Shown here piece by piece: positions 36,803-46,939 of a DNA stretch of 64,000 nt. Positions within the stretch are counted from its first letter, which is position 1, and each line of letters begins with the position of its first letter. The stretch spans positions 2,542,001-2,606,000 of the forward strand of contig NZ_CP035037.1 of NCBI RefSeq assembly GCF_004028235.1. The letters are read 5' to 3'. The notes beneath the pieces were generated by a model. That model did no database searches, was not told the DNA's origin, and saw nothing but the letters and a program-made list of their open reading frames with translations. The stretch comes from Leucobacter muris. Its GTDB lineage: Bacteria > Actinomycetota > Actinomycetes > Actinomycetales > Microbacteriaceae. Position numbers and translations under genes: made by a program.

Positions 36803-37426
36803 TCACCAGAACGAGACCGGCCCGGCCTGATCCTGCGGGATCGCGGCCGCGGGGGCCGCCGCAGCGCCCGGCAGGTTCGCGAGCCGCTGCTCGACCCGCG
36901 CCGAGTGCTCGTAGTTGCGCTCCATCAGCTCTTGCAGGGCGTCGGCGACTCGCTCGCCGCCCGGCACGTCCACGAGCGTGAGGCTCTCGGCCCCGTGCAG
37001 CAGCTCGATGTCGCCCGCGCCCCACACGCGCTGGCCCAGCCCGCGGCGCGAGCGCACCTCGCGCACCCGACCGAGCGACACCTCGCTGCGCTGCCGCGAG
37101 AAGAGGCCCTGACGCCGGATCACGCGCCGCGTGGTCACCGTGGTGCGGTGGGCGAGCCAGGAGAAGACGGGCAGCACCCCGAGCAGCAGGGCGAGCAGGA
37201 TCCCGCCCGCGGCGGCCGCGAGGTTCATCCACGCGGCGGGGAGCGCACCCACCCAGAAGCCGGCGGCGCCGGCGATCGCGAGCAGCGCGAGCACCGGCCA
37301 CACGAGACGCCGCCCGTGCCGCCGGAACCGCAGCACCACGACCTCCGGCTGCGAGTAGCTCGCCGGAGCGGGGCCGAGCACCGACTCGACCTCCGCCGTC
37401 ATCGATCGTGGGCTGCGGGAGGGCAT
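36803..37426 (-). CDS. Membrane protein with bacterial PH (bPH2/DUF304) domain
   Basis: The 207-residue product has two adjacent hydrophobic helices at about 40-65 and 68-92, then the bacterial PH-type domain starting at RTTVTTRRVIRRQGLFSRQRSEVSLGRVREVRSRRGLGQRVWGAGDIELL. It ends in a Pro/Ala-rich tail. The domain family (YdbS/DUF304) is common in membrane proteins of unknown function. It follows the flotillin gene after a 4-base gap, so the two are one operon. Confidence 0.82.
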   Translation of the reverse strand: MPSRSPRSMTAEVESVLGPAPASYSQPEVVVLRFRRHGRRLVWPVLALLAIAGAAGFWVGALPAAWMNLAAAAGGILLALLLGVLPVFSWLAHRTTVTTRRVIRRQGLFSRQRSEVSLGRVREVRSRRGLGQRVWGAGDIELLHGAESLTLVDVPGGERVADALQELMERNYEHSARVEQRLANLPGAAAAPAAAIPQDQAGPVSFW

Positions 37427-37430
37427 ACCC

Positions 37431-39110
37431 CTATTCTGCCGGGTTCTGCTGAGGCGCGGCGCCGAGGCCGTCGAGGCCGTTCACCGCGGTGCCCCCCGCG
37501 CGCTGCGCGGCGCCGCCCGCGGCTTCGGCGACGGAGCCCGCGGCGTCGGCGGCCTCCGACGCGGTGCGGGATGCCGTAGCCGCGAGATCCTGAGCCGCGT
37601 CGGCCAGGCGCTCGGCAGTGCGGGGGTCGCTGCCCGAGCCGCGACCGGAGACGGCCTCCTCCCGCTGCGCGGGATCCGACTCGGCCCGGTCGGCCTGCGG
37701 CTTCGCCTGGGAGGCGCGCCCGGCGGCGGCGCCCGCGGCGCCGCCCGCGACCACGCCGTTGAGCATGCCGACGAGATCGATGCCCACGGTCTCGCGCGCC
37801 ATCTCGAGCATGCCCTTGATGTTGCCCATGGCGTCGCCGGTCACCTTCGACGAGCCGTCGGCCGAGACCACGGTCATGTTGTCGATCGCGCCGATCGCCT
37901 GCGCGTACTCGCCGGCGATCTCGGGCAGCAGGTGGATGAGCTCCTGCGCGAGCACCGCCTGCGACTGCGTCTCGAGCGCGCGGGCGCGGGCGTCGATGGC
38001 CGCGGCCTCGGCCGTGCCCTTCGCCTCGAGCGCCGCGGCCTCGGCGCGACCTTCCGCCTCGAGCGCCTCGGACGCCGCGATACGGGCGGCCCGGTTCGCG
38101 AGACCCTCGCGCTCGATCGCCTTGGCGCGGCCCTCCGCCGCGGACACCGAGGCGGTGGCCTCGGCCTTCGCGAGCGCCTCGACCCGGTAGGCCTCGGCCT
38201 CGGCGACGGCGCGCACGTCGGCGTTCAGCTTCTCGGTGCGCAGCGCCACCTCCTTCTGCGCGGTGATCTGCTGCTGCTCGACGATGGCCTGCTGCTGGAT
38301 GGCCTGCTCGAGGGGCTCGGCCGCCGAGGCCTGCGCCGTCGCCTTGTCGGTCTCGGCCTGGATCTCGGCCTGGCGCAGCTTCAGCTCGCGATTGCGGTCG
38401 AGCAGCACCTTCTCGGCCGAGATCTTCGCCTCCTGCGAGGCCTGGTAGGCGTTGGTCTCGGCGATGTCGGCCGCCTGGCGCACCTTCGCCGCCTCGGGAC
38501 GACCGATGTTCGCGATGTAGTCGGCGGCGTCGCGGATCTCCTGGATCTGCAGGGTGTCGACCACGAGGCCCTGCTTGGTGAGCGCTTCCTCGGCGGCCTC
38601 GAGCACGCTCTGGGCCACAACCGCGCGGTCGCGAATGATCTGCAGCACCGTCAGCCCGCCGATGATCGAGCGCAGCGAGCCCGACAGCACCTCCTGCGTC
38701 GACTCGTCGATCTCGTCGGAGTTCGAGAGGAATCGCTGGGCGGCGGCGCGGATCATCTCCTGCGTGCCGCCCACCTTCACGACGGCGACGGCCTGCGCCT
38801 GGATGGTGATGCCGTCGGTGGTCTGCGCCTCAGTGGTGATGGAGAGGCGGCGCGAGCGCAGCGAGATGGTGAACGACTTCTGCACGAACGGCACGACGAA
38901 CACGCCGCCGCCCGTGACGACCTTCTGCCCCGACAGGTCGCGCGACTTGTGCCCTGCGGCGTCGACGACCTCCTTGCCCTTGCCTCCGGTGACGATGATC
39001 GCCTCATCCGGTTTGGCGATGCGGTACCGCTTGATGATGACGAGTGCCACCAGTACCAGCGCGATGACCGCGCCGAAGATACCGATGATCGCCGGGCTTG
39101 CGAGCAACAT
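37431..39110 (-). CDS. Flotillin-like SPFH membrane scaffold protein
   Basis: The 559-residue product is a bacterial flotillin (FloT/YuaG type). An N-terminal membrane segment (about 7-27) is followed by an SPFH domain with VTGGKGKEVVD, GGGVFVVPFVQKSFTISLRSRRLSI and VQAVAVVKVGG-like strands. A long Ala/Glu coiled-coil region (about 200-400, RQAADIAETNAYQASQEAKISAEK onward) follows. The C-terminal 100 residues are Ala/Gly/Asp-rich and likely disordered. Flotillins organise membrane domains. The NfeD-like gene lies directly upstream, the usual partner. Confidence 0.92.
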   Translation of the reverse strand: MLLASPAIIGIFGAVIALVLVALVIIKRYRIAKPDEAIIVTGGKGKEVVDAAGHKSRDLSGQKVVTGGGVFVVPFVQKSFTISLRSRRLSITTEAQTTDGITIQAQAVAVVKVGGTQEMIRAAAQRFLSNSDEIDESTQEVLSGSLRSIIGGLTVLQIIRDRAVVAQSVLEAAEEALTKQGLVVDTLQIQEIRDAADYIANIGRPEAAKVRQAADIAETNAYQASQEAKISAEKVLLDRNRELKLRQAEIQAETDKATAQASAAEPLEQAIQQQAIVEQQQITAQKEVALRTEKLNADVRAVAEAEAYRVEALAKAEATASVSAAEGRAKAIEREGLANRAARIAASEALEAEGRAEAAALEAKGTAEAAAIDARARALETQSQAVLAQELIHLLPEIAGEYAQAIGAIDNMTVVSADGSSKVTGDAMGNIKGMLEMARETVGIDLVGMLNGVVAGGAAGAAAGRASQAKPQADRAESDPAQREEAVSGRGSGSDPRTAERLADAAQDLAATASRTASEAADAAGSVAEAAGGAAQRAGGTAVNGLDGLGAAPQQNPAE

Positions 39111-39121
39111 TCATTCTCCGT

Positions 39122-39727
39122 TCATTGAGGGGGGTCTGCTGCGGGATCGGGGCCGGACGGGCCGGGCGCCTGCTCCGGAGCGGCGGGCGGCACGAGCGGC
39201 TCGACGCGCACCGATGTGGAGGTGACGGTCTGGGTGACGCGCACCGCCGCCCCGCGCGGGATCGCGGTGTCGGCAGATGCGGCCAGCGAGATGCGCTCGC
39301 CGTGGCGCGTGATCGCGACCTCGCCGAGCCCGCCCTCGGGGATCGCGAGCACGACCGCGCCCTCGGATCCCACCAGGTCGACGCCGCTCACGGCTGTGCT
39401 CGACTCGGCTCCGCGGATCATGCGCGACAGCCACCAGGCGGCCGCGCCTCCGACCACGCCCGCCAGGGAGCCGACGATCGCGGCCATCGGCGTCGCCATG
39501 CCGGCGCCCACGCTCGCGAACGAGGTGAAGCCGAAGATCGCGGTGAACGCGGCGATGGTGGTGAGGCTGAGGGGGCCGTCGCCGAAGTCGAAGGCGTCGA
39601 AGATGCCGTCGAGCAGCAGGGACACGAGCAGCAGCACGCCGCCGACGATGCCGATGATGAAGAAGATGCCGCCCGTGACCAACGAGCCGTCGAGCAGTCG
39701 CTCGAACCAGTTCATGATGCCGTCCAT
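39122..39727 (-). CDS. NfeD-like membrane protein partner of flotillin
   Basis: The 201-residue product has membrane helices at about 18-40, 60-80 and 83-105. A small beta-barrel (OB-like) domain follows: GVDLVGSEGAVVLAIPEGGLGEVAITRHGERISLAASADTAIPRGAAVRVTQTV. The tail is Pro-rich. NfeD/YuaF proteins occur next to flotillin genes and are thought to act on the same membrane domains. Its stop is 11 bases before the flotillin start. Met-5 (39715) is an alternative start. Confidence 0.85.
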   Translation of the reverse strand: MDGIMNWFERLLDGSLVTGGIFFIIGIVGGVLLLVSLLLDGIFDAFDFGDGPLSLTTIAAFTAIFGFTSFASVGAGMATPMAAIVGSLAGVVGGAAAWWLSRMIRGAESSTAVSGVDLVGSEGAVVLAIPEGGLGEVAITRHGERISLAASADTAIPRGAAVRVTQTVTSTSVRVEPLVPPAAPEQAPGPSGPDPAADPPQ

Positions 39728-39740
39728 CGAGGGCCTCCTC

Positions 39741-42326
39741 TCATGCGGTCCGGTACTGGCAGCGTATCAAGGCGCCCGGCGGGGCGTCACGGACGGGTGT
39801 CGCGCGGCGCCGTGCAACCGCGGCACCGCGCCGATCAGTTCGCGACCGTACGCGGTGCGGGGGGGCGGTGAAGAAGGCGGATCCGCCGCTCTCGACGGCC
39901 TCGCCCCCGCGCATCACCAGCACCGCCTCGCACAGCTCGTGCACGACGGCGAGGTCGTGCGAGACGAGCACGAGCGTCACCCCGGGCTCGCGCCGCAGCT
40001 CCTGCAGCAGCGCGACCACACTCGCCTGCACCGACACGTCGAGCGCGCTCGTCGGCTCGTCGGCGACGATCACCCGCGGCTGCACCGCGAGCGCGCGGGC
40101 GAGCGCGACCCGCTGGCGCTGACCGCCGGAGAGCTCGTGCGGGTACGCATGCGCGAGCGCGGGATCGAGGCGCACCGACTCGAGCAGTTCGGCGATGCGG
40201 GCGCGGCGCGGCGCGGCGCGGCGGACGAGCCCGTGCACGCGCAGCAGCTCCTCCAGCGTCTGCGCCACGGTCATGCGCGGGTCGAGGGACGAGTATGGGT
40301 CCTGCGGCACGAGCTGCACCGCCCGCAGCTCCGCGCGGCTCCGCCGAGGCGGCTGGGGGCGGCCGTCGAGCAGGATCTCGCCCTCGGTCAGCGGCAGCTG
40401 CCCGACGATGGCGCGGGCGAGCGTCGTCTTGCCCGACCCCGACTCCCCCACGATGCCGAGCGCGCCGCCTCGCGCGACCGCCAGCGAGACGCCGTCGACG
40501 GCGACCGACCGACCGTACCTCACCTGCGCGCCGCGCACCTCGAGCGCGGGCTGCGACCGCTGCCCGTCTTCGCGCCCCGCGGGTTCCGCCTCCAGGGGCT
40601 CGGCCGCATCCGCGGGATCGGGGGCGGGATCGGGCAGCGTCGGCACGGCCTCGAGCAGGCTGCGGGTATAGGGGTCGCGGGGGCTTCGCACCACCTGCTG
40701 CGTCGCACCCGTCTCGACGGCGCGCCCGCCGCGCATCACGACGATCCGCTCGCACATCGAGGCGACGACGGCGAGGTCGTGGCTCACGAACACGAGCGTG
40801 ATGCCGCGGGTGCGGCGCAGCTCGTCGAGCAGATCGAGCACCCGGCGCTGCACGGTCACGTCGAGTGCGGTGGTGGGCTCGTCGCAGAGCAGCACCGCCG
40901 GGTCTCCGGCGAGGGCCATGGCGATCACCACCCGCTGCCGCTGACCGCCCGAGAGCTGATGCGGGTAGGCGCGCGCGATGCGCTGCGGGTCGGGCAGGCG
41001 CACCTGCTCGAGCAGTTCGAGCACGCGCCTGCGTGCCGCCCCGCGGGGCCCGCCGTCCGAGGCCTCGACCGCCTCGCGCAGTTGCACGCCGACGCGCGTC
41101 AGGGGGTCGAGGGCCGTGAGCGGGTCCTGGAAGACCATGCGCACCGGCCCGCCGGCGGCGGCCGCGCCCTCCGCGACGCGCGTGCCGGCGGGCAGCATGC
41201 CGAGCAGGGCGCGGAGGGTGAGGCTCTTGCCCGATCCCGACTCGCCGACGATGCCGAGCGCCTCGCCGGGCCGCACCTCGAACGAGACGCCGTCGACGAG
41301 CGCGGGCCTGCGGCCCCCCGAGTCGCGCGCGCCGTGCCCGACCGCCTCCACCCGGAGGCCGCGCACGCGCACCTCGCCCGGCTCGAGCCGTCCCGCACCG
41401 TGCGGGGCCGACGGCCCCGACCTTCGAAGACGGGTCGCGAGCCGCTGCCCGCCGAGCGGGAGACCGCCGCGCCCGTCGCCCCGCTCGCCGCGGCGGGCGA
41501 CGCCCTCGTCGCCGATGCGCAGCGCGTCGCCGACCCCGTCGCCGAGCAGCGAGAGGGCCACCCCCGTCAGCACGACCGCGAGGCCGGGCAGCGCCGACAA
41601 CCACCAGTGGGTGGTGATGAAGGCCTGCCCGTCGGAGATCATGGTGCCCCAGTCGGGCGTGGGCGGTTGGATGCCGAGGCCGAGGTAGCCGAGGGTGACG
41701 ATCGCCACCATGATGAGCACGATCTCGGTGGCGAGCAGCACGATCGCCTGCGGCAGCACGTTCGGCAGCAGGTGCCGCAGCAGCACGCGCGCGTGAGACA
41801 GCCCGCCGCCGCGCGCCGCCTGCACCCAGCCCGCCTCGCGCAGCGACGCGGTCATCGCGCGCAGCACCCGGGCGTATCCCACCCACCCCACCAGAGCGAA
41901 GGCGACGATGATGCCGCCCTCGCCGGCGCCCACCGCGAAGACGATCGCGATGACGATCACGTAGAAGGGGAAGGCGATCACGGTGTCGATGACGCGGGAG
42001 CCGACCCAGTCGACCGCGCCGCCGAAGTAGCCGGTGACGAGGCCGACCGTCACCCCGATCGCGAACGGCGCGAGCGCGGCGAGCACCGCCACGCGCAGGT
42101 CGGTCTGCGCGGCGAAGAGCATGCGCGAGAGCACGTCGCGGCCCAGCTGGTCGGTGCCGAACCAGTGCTCGGGCGAGGGCGGCAGTAGACCTCCGGTGAG
42201 GTTCTGCGCGTTCGGAGGGTACGGCGCCAGCGCGGGGGCGAGCAGCGCGGCGAGCAGGATCAGCGCGAACAGCGTCGCCCCCGCCACGAATGCGGGTGAC
42301 CGTCGCAGGCGGCGCAGGGCGTTCAT
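39741..42326 (-). CDS. Fused peptide/nickel ABC transporter: permease plus two ATPases (3' frameshift)
   Basis: An 861-residue polypeptide combines three normally separate subunits. Residues 1-275 are a DppC/OppC permease ([20 protein letters not shown], then the EAA loop [23 protein letters not shown]). About 325-560 is a DppD-type ATPase ([43 protein letters not shown]). About 600-835 is a DppF-type ATPase ([37 protein letters not shown]). After a run of seven C (39859-39865) the last codons leave the conserved frame. With one C less, the protein would end [16 protein letters not shown]… at a stop at 39767. The ATG overlaps the upstream permease stop. Confidence 0.9.
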   Translation of the reverse strand: MNALRRLRRSPAFVAGATLFALILLAALLAPALAPYPPNAQNLTGGLLPPSPEHWFGTDQLGRDVLSRMLFAAQTDLRVAVLAALAPFAIGVTVGLVTGYFGGAVDWVGSRVIDTVIAFPFYVIVIAIVFAVGAGEGGIIVAFALVGWVGYARVLRAMTASLREAGWVQAARGGGLSHARVLLRHLLPNVLPQAIVLLATEIVLIMVAIVTLGYLGLGIQPPTPDWGTMISDGQAFITTHWWLSALPGLAVVLTGVALSLLGDGVGDALRIGDEGVARRGERGDGRGGLPLGGQRLATRLRRSGPSAPHGAGRLEPGEVRVRGLRVEAVGHGARDSGGRRPALVDGVSFEVRPGEALGIVGESGSGKSLTLRALLGMLPAGTRVAEGAAAAGGPVRMVFQDPLTALDPLTRVGVQLREAVEASDGGPRGAARRRVLELLEQVRLPDPQRIARAYPHQLSGGQRQRVVIAMALAGDPAVLLCDEPTTALDVTVQRRVLDLLDELRRTRGITLVFVSHDLAVVASMCERIVVMRGGRAVETGATQQVVRSPRDPYTRSLLEAVPTLPDPAPDPADAAEPLEAEPAGREDGQRSQPALEVRGAQVRYGRSVAVDGVSLAVARGGALGIVGESGSGKTTLARAIVGQLPLTEGEILLDGRPQPPRRSRAELRAVQLVPQDPYSSLDPRMTVAQTLEELLRVHGLVRRAAPRRARIAELLESVRLDPALAHAYPHELSGGQRQRVALARALAVQPRVIVADEPTSALDVSVQASVVALLQELRREPGVTLVLVSHDLAVVHELCEAVLVMRGGEAVESGGSAFFTAPPHRVRSRTDRRGAAVARRRATPVRDAPPGALIRCQYRTA

Positions 42327-43330
42327 CGCGCGGCCCCCTCGGCGGCCGACCGCGTCGCCTCGGGCTGCTCGCCCACGCGCAGGCGCGGATCGAGCAGCGC
42401 CGCGAGCACCCCCGCCAACGTGGTGACCAGCACCACCAGCACGGCGCAGGTGAGTGCCACGCCCTGCACCACCGGGAAGTCGCGGCTGCCGATCGACTGG
42501 AACAGCAGCGTGCCGAGCCCGTCGATGCCGAACACCTTCTCGACCACCAGGGTGCCGCCGATGAGGTACGCCGTGTTGACGCTCAGCAGCGTGAGCGTGG
42601 GCAGCGCCGCCCCGCGCACCACGTGCCGCCAGAGGATGCGGCGCTCGGGCACGCGCGCCGCGCGCAGCGTCGTCACGAAGTCGGCGCCCAGCACCTCGAG
42701 CAGCTGGGCTCGCAGCGAGCGGATGAGCGGCGGGGCCATGCCGAGGGCGACGGCGAGCGCGGGCAGGAAGAGGCTGCGCAGCGGCTCGCCGGGGCCGGAT
42801 CCGACGCCGCCCACCGGGAACCACCGCAGCTGCACCCCGAACACGATGATGAGCAGCAGGCCGATCCAGAAGAGGGGCATGCCCATGCCGACGGCGGGCA
42901 GCACGCGCACCGCGTGGTCCACCCAGCTGTCGCGGCGCAGCGCGGCCGCGAGCGCGAGCGGCACCGCGATGAGCACCGCGAGCGCGACGGCGAGCACCAC
43001 GATGCCGAGGCTCACCGGCGCCTTGGCGAGGATCAGGTCGCGCGTCGGAACCCCGGTGACGAGCGAGTCGCCGGTGTCGAAGCGGGTGGCCACCTGCACC
43101 GCGAAGTCGGTGAACTGCCGCCACAGCGGCTGATCGAGCCCGAGCTGCGCGCGCAGCTGCGCGACCGACTCGGGGGTGGCCCGCTCGCCGAGGATCATGG
43201 CCGCGGGATCGCCCGGCACCATGCGCAGCAGGAAGAAGACCGCGACCACCACCCCGAGCACGACCGGCACGATGCGAGCGGCGATCCTGCCCGCCGCTCG
43301 CAGCACCCGTCGCGCCCGCTGGTTCTTCAC
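42323..43330 (-). CDS. Peptide/nickel ABC transporter permease (DppB type)
   Basis: The 335-residue permease has six membrane helices and the hallmark loop [39 protein letters not shown]. Also typical are the start [43 protein letters not shown] and the end [11 protein letters not shown]. It pairs with the fused permease-ATPase polypeptide encoded directly after it (ATGA overlap) and with the lipoprotein encoded 165 bases upstream. Confidence 0.93.
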   Translation of the reverse strand: MKNQRARRVLRAAGRIAARIVPVVLGVVVAVFFLLRMVPGDPAAMILGERATPESVAQLRAQLGLDQPLWRQFTDFAVQVATRFDTGDSLVTGVPTRDLILAKAPVSLGIVVLAVALAVLIAVPLALAAALRRDSWVDHAVRVLPAVGMGMPLFWIGLLLIIVFGVQLRWFPVGGVGSGPGEPLRSLFLPALAVALGMAPPLIRSLRAQLLEVLGADFVTTLRAARVPERRILWRHVVRGAALPTLTLLSVNTAYLIGGTLVVEKVFGIDGLGTLLFQSIGSRDFPVVQGVALTCAVLVVLVTTLAGVLAALLDPRLRVGEQPEATRSAAEGAAR

Positions 43331-43495
43331 GGTCTCACCCTACTTGCGACCTCCGACATCGACTCGGCCTGCCGACGCGGCCCGCCCGCGGGCTCCGCCC
43401 CGCAGCGGCGCGCCCGAAGACCGCAGCGGAGCCGCGATGCCCCGCCTCGCACGAGACGGGGCCTCGCGGCTCGCGCCTCGGGCGCCAGAGGCGCC

Positions 43496-45082
43496 CTACT
43501 GCCCGCCGCCGGTCAGCCAGACGTCCTCGAAGCGCACGCTCGAGTTCGGCAGCACGGTGAAGCCGTGCACGTCGCCGGTCGTGGCCTTCAGGTTGGCGGG
43601 GAAAAACAGCGGAATGTAGGGCGCGTCGTCGGCGAGGATCTGCTGGATCTCGCGGTACACGGCCTCCCGCTCGTCGCCGGCGGGCATCGTGCGGCCCTCG
43701 TGCATCAGCTCGGTGACCCGGTCGTCCGTGTAGTGCGTCCAGTACGACTTGCTGAAGCCCTCGGGATCGGCCTGGAAGGTGATGAAGCCGTTGGGGTCCG
43801 GGGCGTCCGACTGGCCGCTGTTGATCATGAAGTCGTAGTCGTAGGCGAAGAAGCGCTCGCGGAAGACCGCGATGTCGAGCTGCTCGATCTCGACGTCGAT
43901 GCCGATCTGCGCCAGTGACTCCTGCACGATCTGCGCGATCTGGGCGCGCTGCGAGTTGCCGCTCGCGATGAGCAGCGTCGTCTCGAACCCGTCGGGATAG
44001 GCCGACTGGGCGAGCTCGGCCTTCGCGGCGTCGACGTCGAAGTCGAGCGCCTCGACCGTGTCGTTCGCCGAGTAGGTGATGGTGGGCGGCAGCAGCGCGT
44101 TCGCGACCTCGGCGGTGCCGAAGGTGGTCGCCGAGGTGATGCCCTCGCGGTCGAGCGCGTGCGCGATGGCGCGGCGCACATGGGGATCGGCGAACTGCTC
44201 GCGCTGTGTGTTGAAGAAGATCTGCTCAGTCGACCAGCCGTCGGTCTGCGAGAGCACCGTGTCGGCTGCCGCGTCGACCTCGGCGGCGTTCGCGGCCGGG
44301 ACGGTGTCGATCGCGTCGATCTGGCCGGCGGCCAGCTGCTGCCGCAGCTGCGTGTCGTCGGCGATGAACTTGTAGACGAGCCCGTCGAGGTAGGGCTTGC
44401 CCTCCTGCCAGTAGTGCTCGTTCTTCACAAACGAGATGTCGCCGTTGGGATCCCACTCGTCGACCGCGAAGGGGCCGGTGCCGACCGGATTCTGGAAGAA
44501 CTCCTCCTCGGTCGCGCCGCCGAAGTCGGCGGGGAGGATGCCGTTCGAGAAGCCCGACAGCTCCGACAGGAACGGCGTGTACGGCGTCTCGAGCGTGATC
44601 GTCACCTCGCGCTCGCCGGTGGCCTCGATGCTCGCGATGGGCGCGGTCAGCGGCAGCGGGCCGCCCACCTCGAGGTGGCGGTTCAGCGAGAACACGACGT
44701 CGTCGGGGGTGACGTCGTCGCCGTTCGAGAAGGCGAGGCCCTCGCGCAGCGTGAAGGTGTAGACGAGGCCGTCGTCGCTCTCGTCGTACTCGGCCAGCCA
44801 GGGGCCGATCTCGCCGTGCTCGTCGAACGCGACGAGCGGCTCGAAGATCTTGTCGATCGCGAAGGCGTTGTTCGCGGTGATCTGCTGGTTGAGATCGAGG
44901 TCGTTCACCGAGGCGACCCGGCCGAAGGTGAGGGTGCCGCCTGTGACCGGGGTGGCGGAGTCGCCCTCGCCCTGCGGGCTCGCGCCTCCGGCGCAGGCGC
45001 TGAGCAGCAGGGCCGCGGCGGCGAGCGAGGCGGTCGCGAGCGCGAGGCGTCGGCGCGTCTCGGTGTGGGGCTGTCTGGGCAC
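43496..45082 (-). CDS. Peptide/nickel ABC transporter substrate-binding lipoprotein
   Basis: The 528-residue protein is a family 5 (DppA/OppA-type) solute receptor. It starts at GTG 45082 with GAGGAG upstream. The signal peptide ends in LLLSAC with lipidated Cys30. Family features include FDEHGEIGPWLAEYDESDDGLVYTFTLREGLAFSNGDDVTPDDVVFSLNR and VRRAIAHALDREGI. It is the receptor of the transporter encoded downstream on the same strand. The substrate cannot be read from sequence. Confidence 0.93.
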   Translation of the reverse strand: MPRQPHTETRRRLALATASLAAAALLLSACAGGASPQGEGDSATPVTGGTLTFGRVASVNDLDLNQQITANNAFAIDKIFEPLVAFDEHGEIGPWLAEYDESDDGLVYTFTLREGLAFSNGDDVTPDDVVFSLNRHLEVGGPLPLTAPIASIEATGEREVTITLETPYTPFLSELSGFSNGILPADFGGATEEEFFQNPVGTGPFAVDEWDPNGDISFVKNEHYWQEGKPYLDGLVYKFIADDTQLRQQLAAGQIDAIDTVPAANAAEVDAAADTVLSQTDGWSTEQIFFNTQREQFADPHVRRAIAHALDREGITSATTFGTAEVANALLPPTITYSANDTVEALDFDVDAAKAELAQSAYPDGFETTLLIASGNSQRAQIAQIVQESLAQIGIDVEIEQLDIAVFRERFFAYDYDFMINSGQSDAPDPNGFITFQADPEGFSKSYWTHYTDDRVTELMHEGRTMPAGDEREAVYREIQQILADDAPYIPLFFPANLKATTGDVHGFTVLPNSSVRFEDVWLTGGGQ

Positions 45083-45396
45083 GGGGGCTCCTCGGGGTGC
45101 GATTCGGGATCGGGCGCTGGCGCGCCGCATCGTGGTCTATCTCAATACGCTAACCGAGCGCTTATCAATGGACCACTTCTGCGCGACGTCGCAGAACCAC
45201 CCTCGCCCCGAGCCTCCCCGCCCTCGCGCGCTTCCAATCACGACGGGGTGACTCTCGACCGTGTGTCTCCCCGGCACGGGGCCGGAAGGGACCCGATTCC
45301 GACGGGGCGAAGGCATCGACAGCGCACACTGAGGAGCAGCCCTCCGAGCCGGGCGGTTGCGGCGGGGCGGGAGCCGTGCGGGAGCCGGGCGGGCGA
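45083..45396. other. Intergenic region between two minus-strand units
   Basis: These 314 bases hold the upstream region of the lipoprotein gene and the end of the amidohydrolase unit. Near 45150 the minus strand has TTGATA and TAGCGT boxes that could belong to a promoter, but the spacing is not ideal. No gene or RNA was recognised. Confidence 0.3.
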
Positions 45397-46662
45397 TCAG
45401 ACCGCGCTGGGCGCAGCGGGGCCGATCAGCCGCGCGCGCAGCGCAGCGGGGTCGATCGCACTGCCGCCGAGCAGCACCGCGGCGATGGACTCGGGATCGC
45501 TCAGCGCGCCGGGCTGCGAGGGGTCTCGGCGCAGGATCACACCGTCGGCGACGGCGCCCTCGACGATCCGCCCGGCGAGCGCAGCGGGATCCGGCGCACC
45601 AGTGCGCTCCCGAACCGCAGCGGGATCCGGCGGCGCGACCCGCGCGAGCAGTTGCGCACCCGAGCGCGTGGCCGCCAGCAGCGCCTCCCCCGGCGTGAGC
45701 CCCGCACCGACGAGCGCGTCGAACTCGCGGGCGTTGGCGCCGTGCTGCTGCGGGGTGCCGTAGTCGGTGCCGAGCGCGACCCGCAGCCCCGCATCGCGGG
45801 CGCGCAGCACGGCGCGCGGGTGCGCGCCGACCGCCTCGTCGACCCGCGCCCGGAGCGCCGCGGGCAGCGAGCCGGCATCGATCATGCGCTGCACGAGCCT
45901 GTAGATGCGCAGCGTCGGCACGAGCGTCATGTCGCGCTCCGCGGCCCGCGCGGCCTGCTGGTCGCTGAGGAAGATCCCGTGCTCGATGCTCAGCGCCCCG
46001 GCCTCGATCGCGTCGTCGATCGCCCGGCCGCCCCACGCGTGCACCATCACGCCGGCGCCCGCTCGCTCGGCCCGCACCGCGGCATCGCGCACCTCGGTCG
46101 CGGTGAACACGGGATCGAGCCCCGCGCCGGGCGGCGATCCGATGCCCGCCGTGCCGTAGAGCTTCACCCAGCGCGCGCCCGCCTCGAGCACGGCTTCGAC
46201 GGCGCGGTCGAGGCCGCCCGCTTCGTCTGCGGCCCGCCGGTCGATGATGCGGACCGAGAGTTGGGTCCGGGGCCGCGCGGAAGGCGGGATCGTGCGCAGC
46301 GCGTCGGCCGCGAGACCTCCGGCGTCGCGCGCGCTCGTGAACCCCGCCGCGAGCGTCAGAGCGAGGGCCCGCTCCGTGGCGGCGAGCGTCTGCGCCTCGC
46401 TCAGACGAGCGCGGTCGTCGGCGTCGAAGGCGTGCCACGCGGCGTGCAGGTGGGCGTCGACGAGGCCCGGGATCAGCCAGAGCTCGTCGGCGCCCCAGCT
46501 CGTCGGGGCGAGATCGGTCTCGCGCTCGCGTCCCCCGAGCGAGAAGACGCCGGCGCCCCACGAGACGCGGCACGGCGCGGTGAAGCCGCCGCGCTCATCG
46601 AGGATCCGGATCCCGCGCACCGCGTCGCCGCCGCTCGCGGATGGCACCGTCCCACTGCTCAC
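45397..46662 (-). CDS. Amidohydrolase-family hydrolase (imidazolonepropionase-like)
   Basis: The 421-residue product is a metal-dependent hydrolase of the amidohydrolase superfamily. All expected ligands are visible: PGLVDAHLHAAW (HxH), WVKLYGTAG (bridging Lys), MVHAWGG (His), SIEHGIF (His) and ALGTDYG (Asp). The layout is that of the imidazolonepropionase/prolidase-like branch. I prefer the GTG at 46662, with GGAG a few bases upstream; a longer start at 46692 is possible. It stands between the peptide transporter and a divergent DUF2568 gene. Its substrate is unknown, though a peptide or amide is likely from context. Confidence 0.85.
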   Translation of the reverse strand: MSSGTVPSASGGDAVRGIRILDERGGFTAPCRVSWGAGVFSLGGRERETDLAPTSWGADELWLIPGLVDAHLHAAWHAFDADDRARLSEAQTLAATERALALTLAAGFTSARDAGGLAADALRTIPPSARPRTQLSVRIIDRRAADEAGGLDRAVEAVLEAGARWVKLYGTAGIGSPPGAGLDPVFTATEVRDAAVRAERAGAGVMVHAWGGRAIDDAIEAGALSIEHGIFLSDQQAARAAERDMTLVPTLRIYRLVQRMIDAGSLPAALRARVDEAVGAHPRAVLRARDAGLRVALGTDYGTPQQHGANAREFDALVGAGLTPGEALLAATRSGAQLLARVAPPDPAAVRERTGAPDPAALAGRIVEGAVADGVILRRDPSQPGALSDPESIAAVLLGGSAIDPAALRARLIGPAAPSAV

Positions 46663-46939
46663 GCTCACTCCATCCCGTTGCCATCGCACCACACCCGCAG
46701 CACGCTCGCGCCGCTCACGAACGGCGCTCGCACGGGCTGCGCCGCCGATCCGAGACGGCGAATCGCCACCGCCCGCGATCGCAGCAGCAATCTAGCACTC
46801 CCGATTCGGGGGAGGCTCGGCTGCCGCGCAGCAGCGTTCACGCGAAGCCGCGCAGCAGCGCAGCCGCGCAGCCGCGTTCCCGCGTGGACCCTGGGCGCCC
46901 GCGGCCGAGCGCGCGTGCGGGGTCGAATAGAATGGTGCG
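46663..46939. other. Intergenic region with GC-rich short repeats
   Basis: The 277 bases between divergent genes contain reiterated GCCGCGCAGC units at about 46822-46880 (five to six degenerate copies). No gene or clear promoter was found. Confidence 0.5.
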
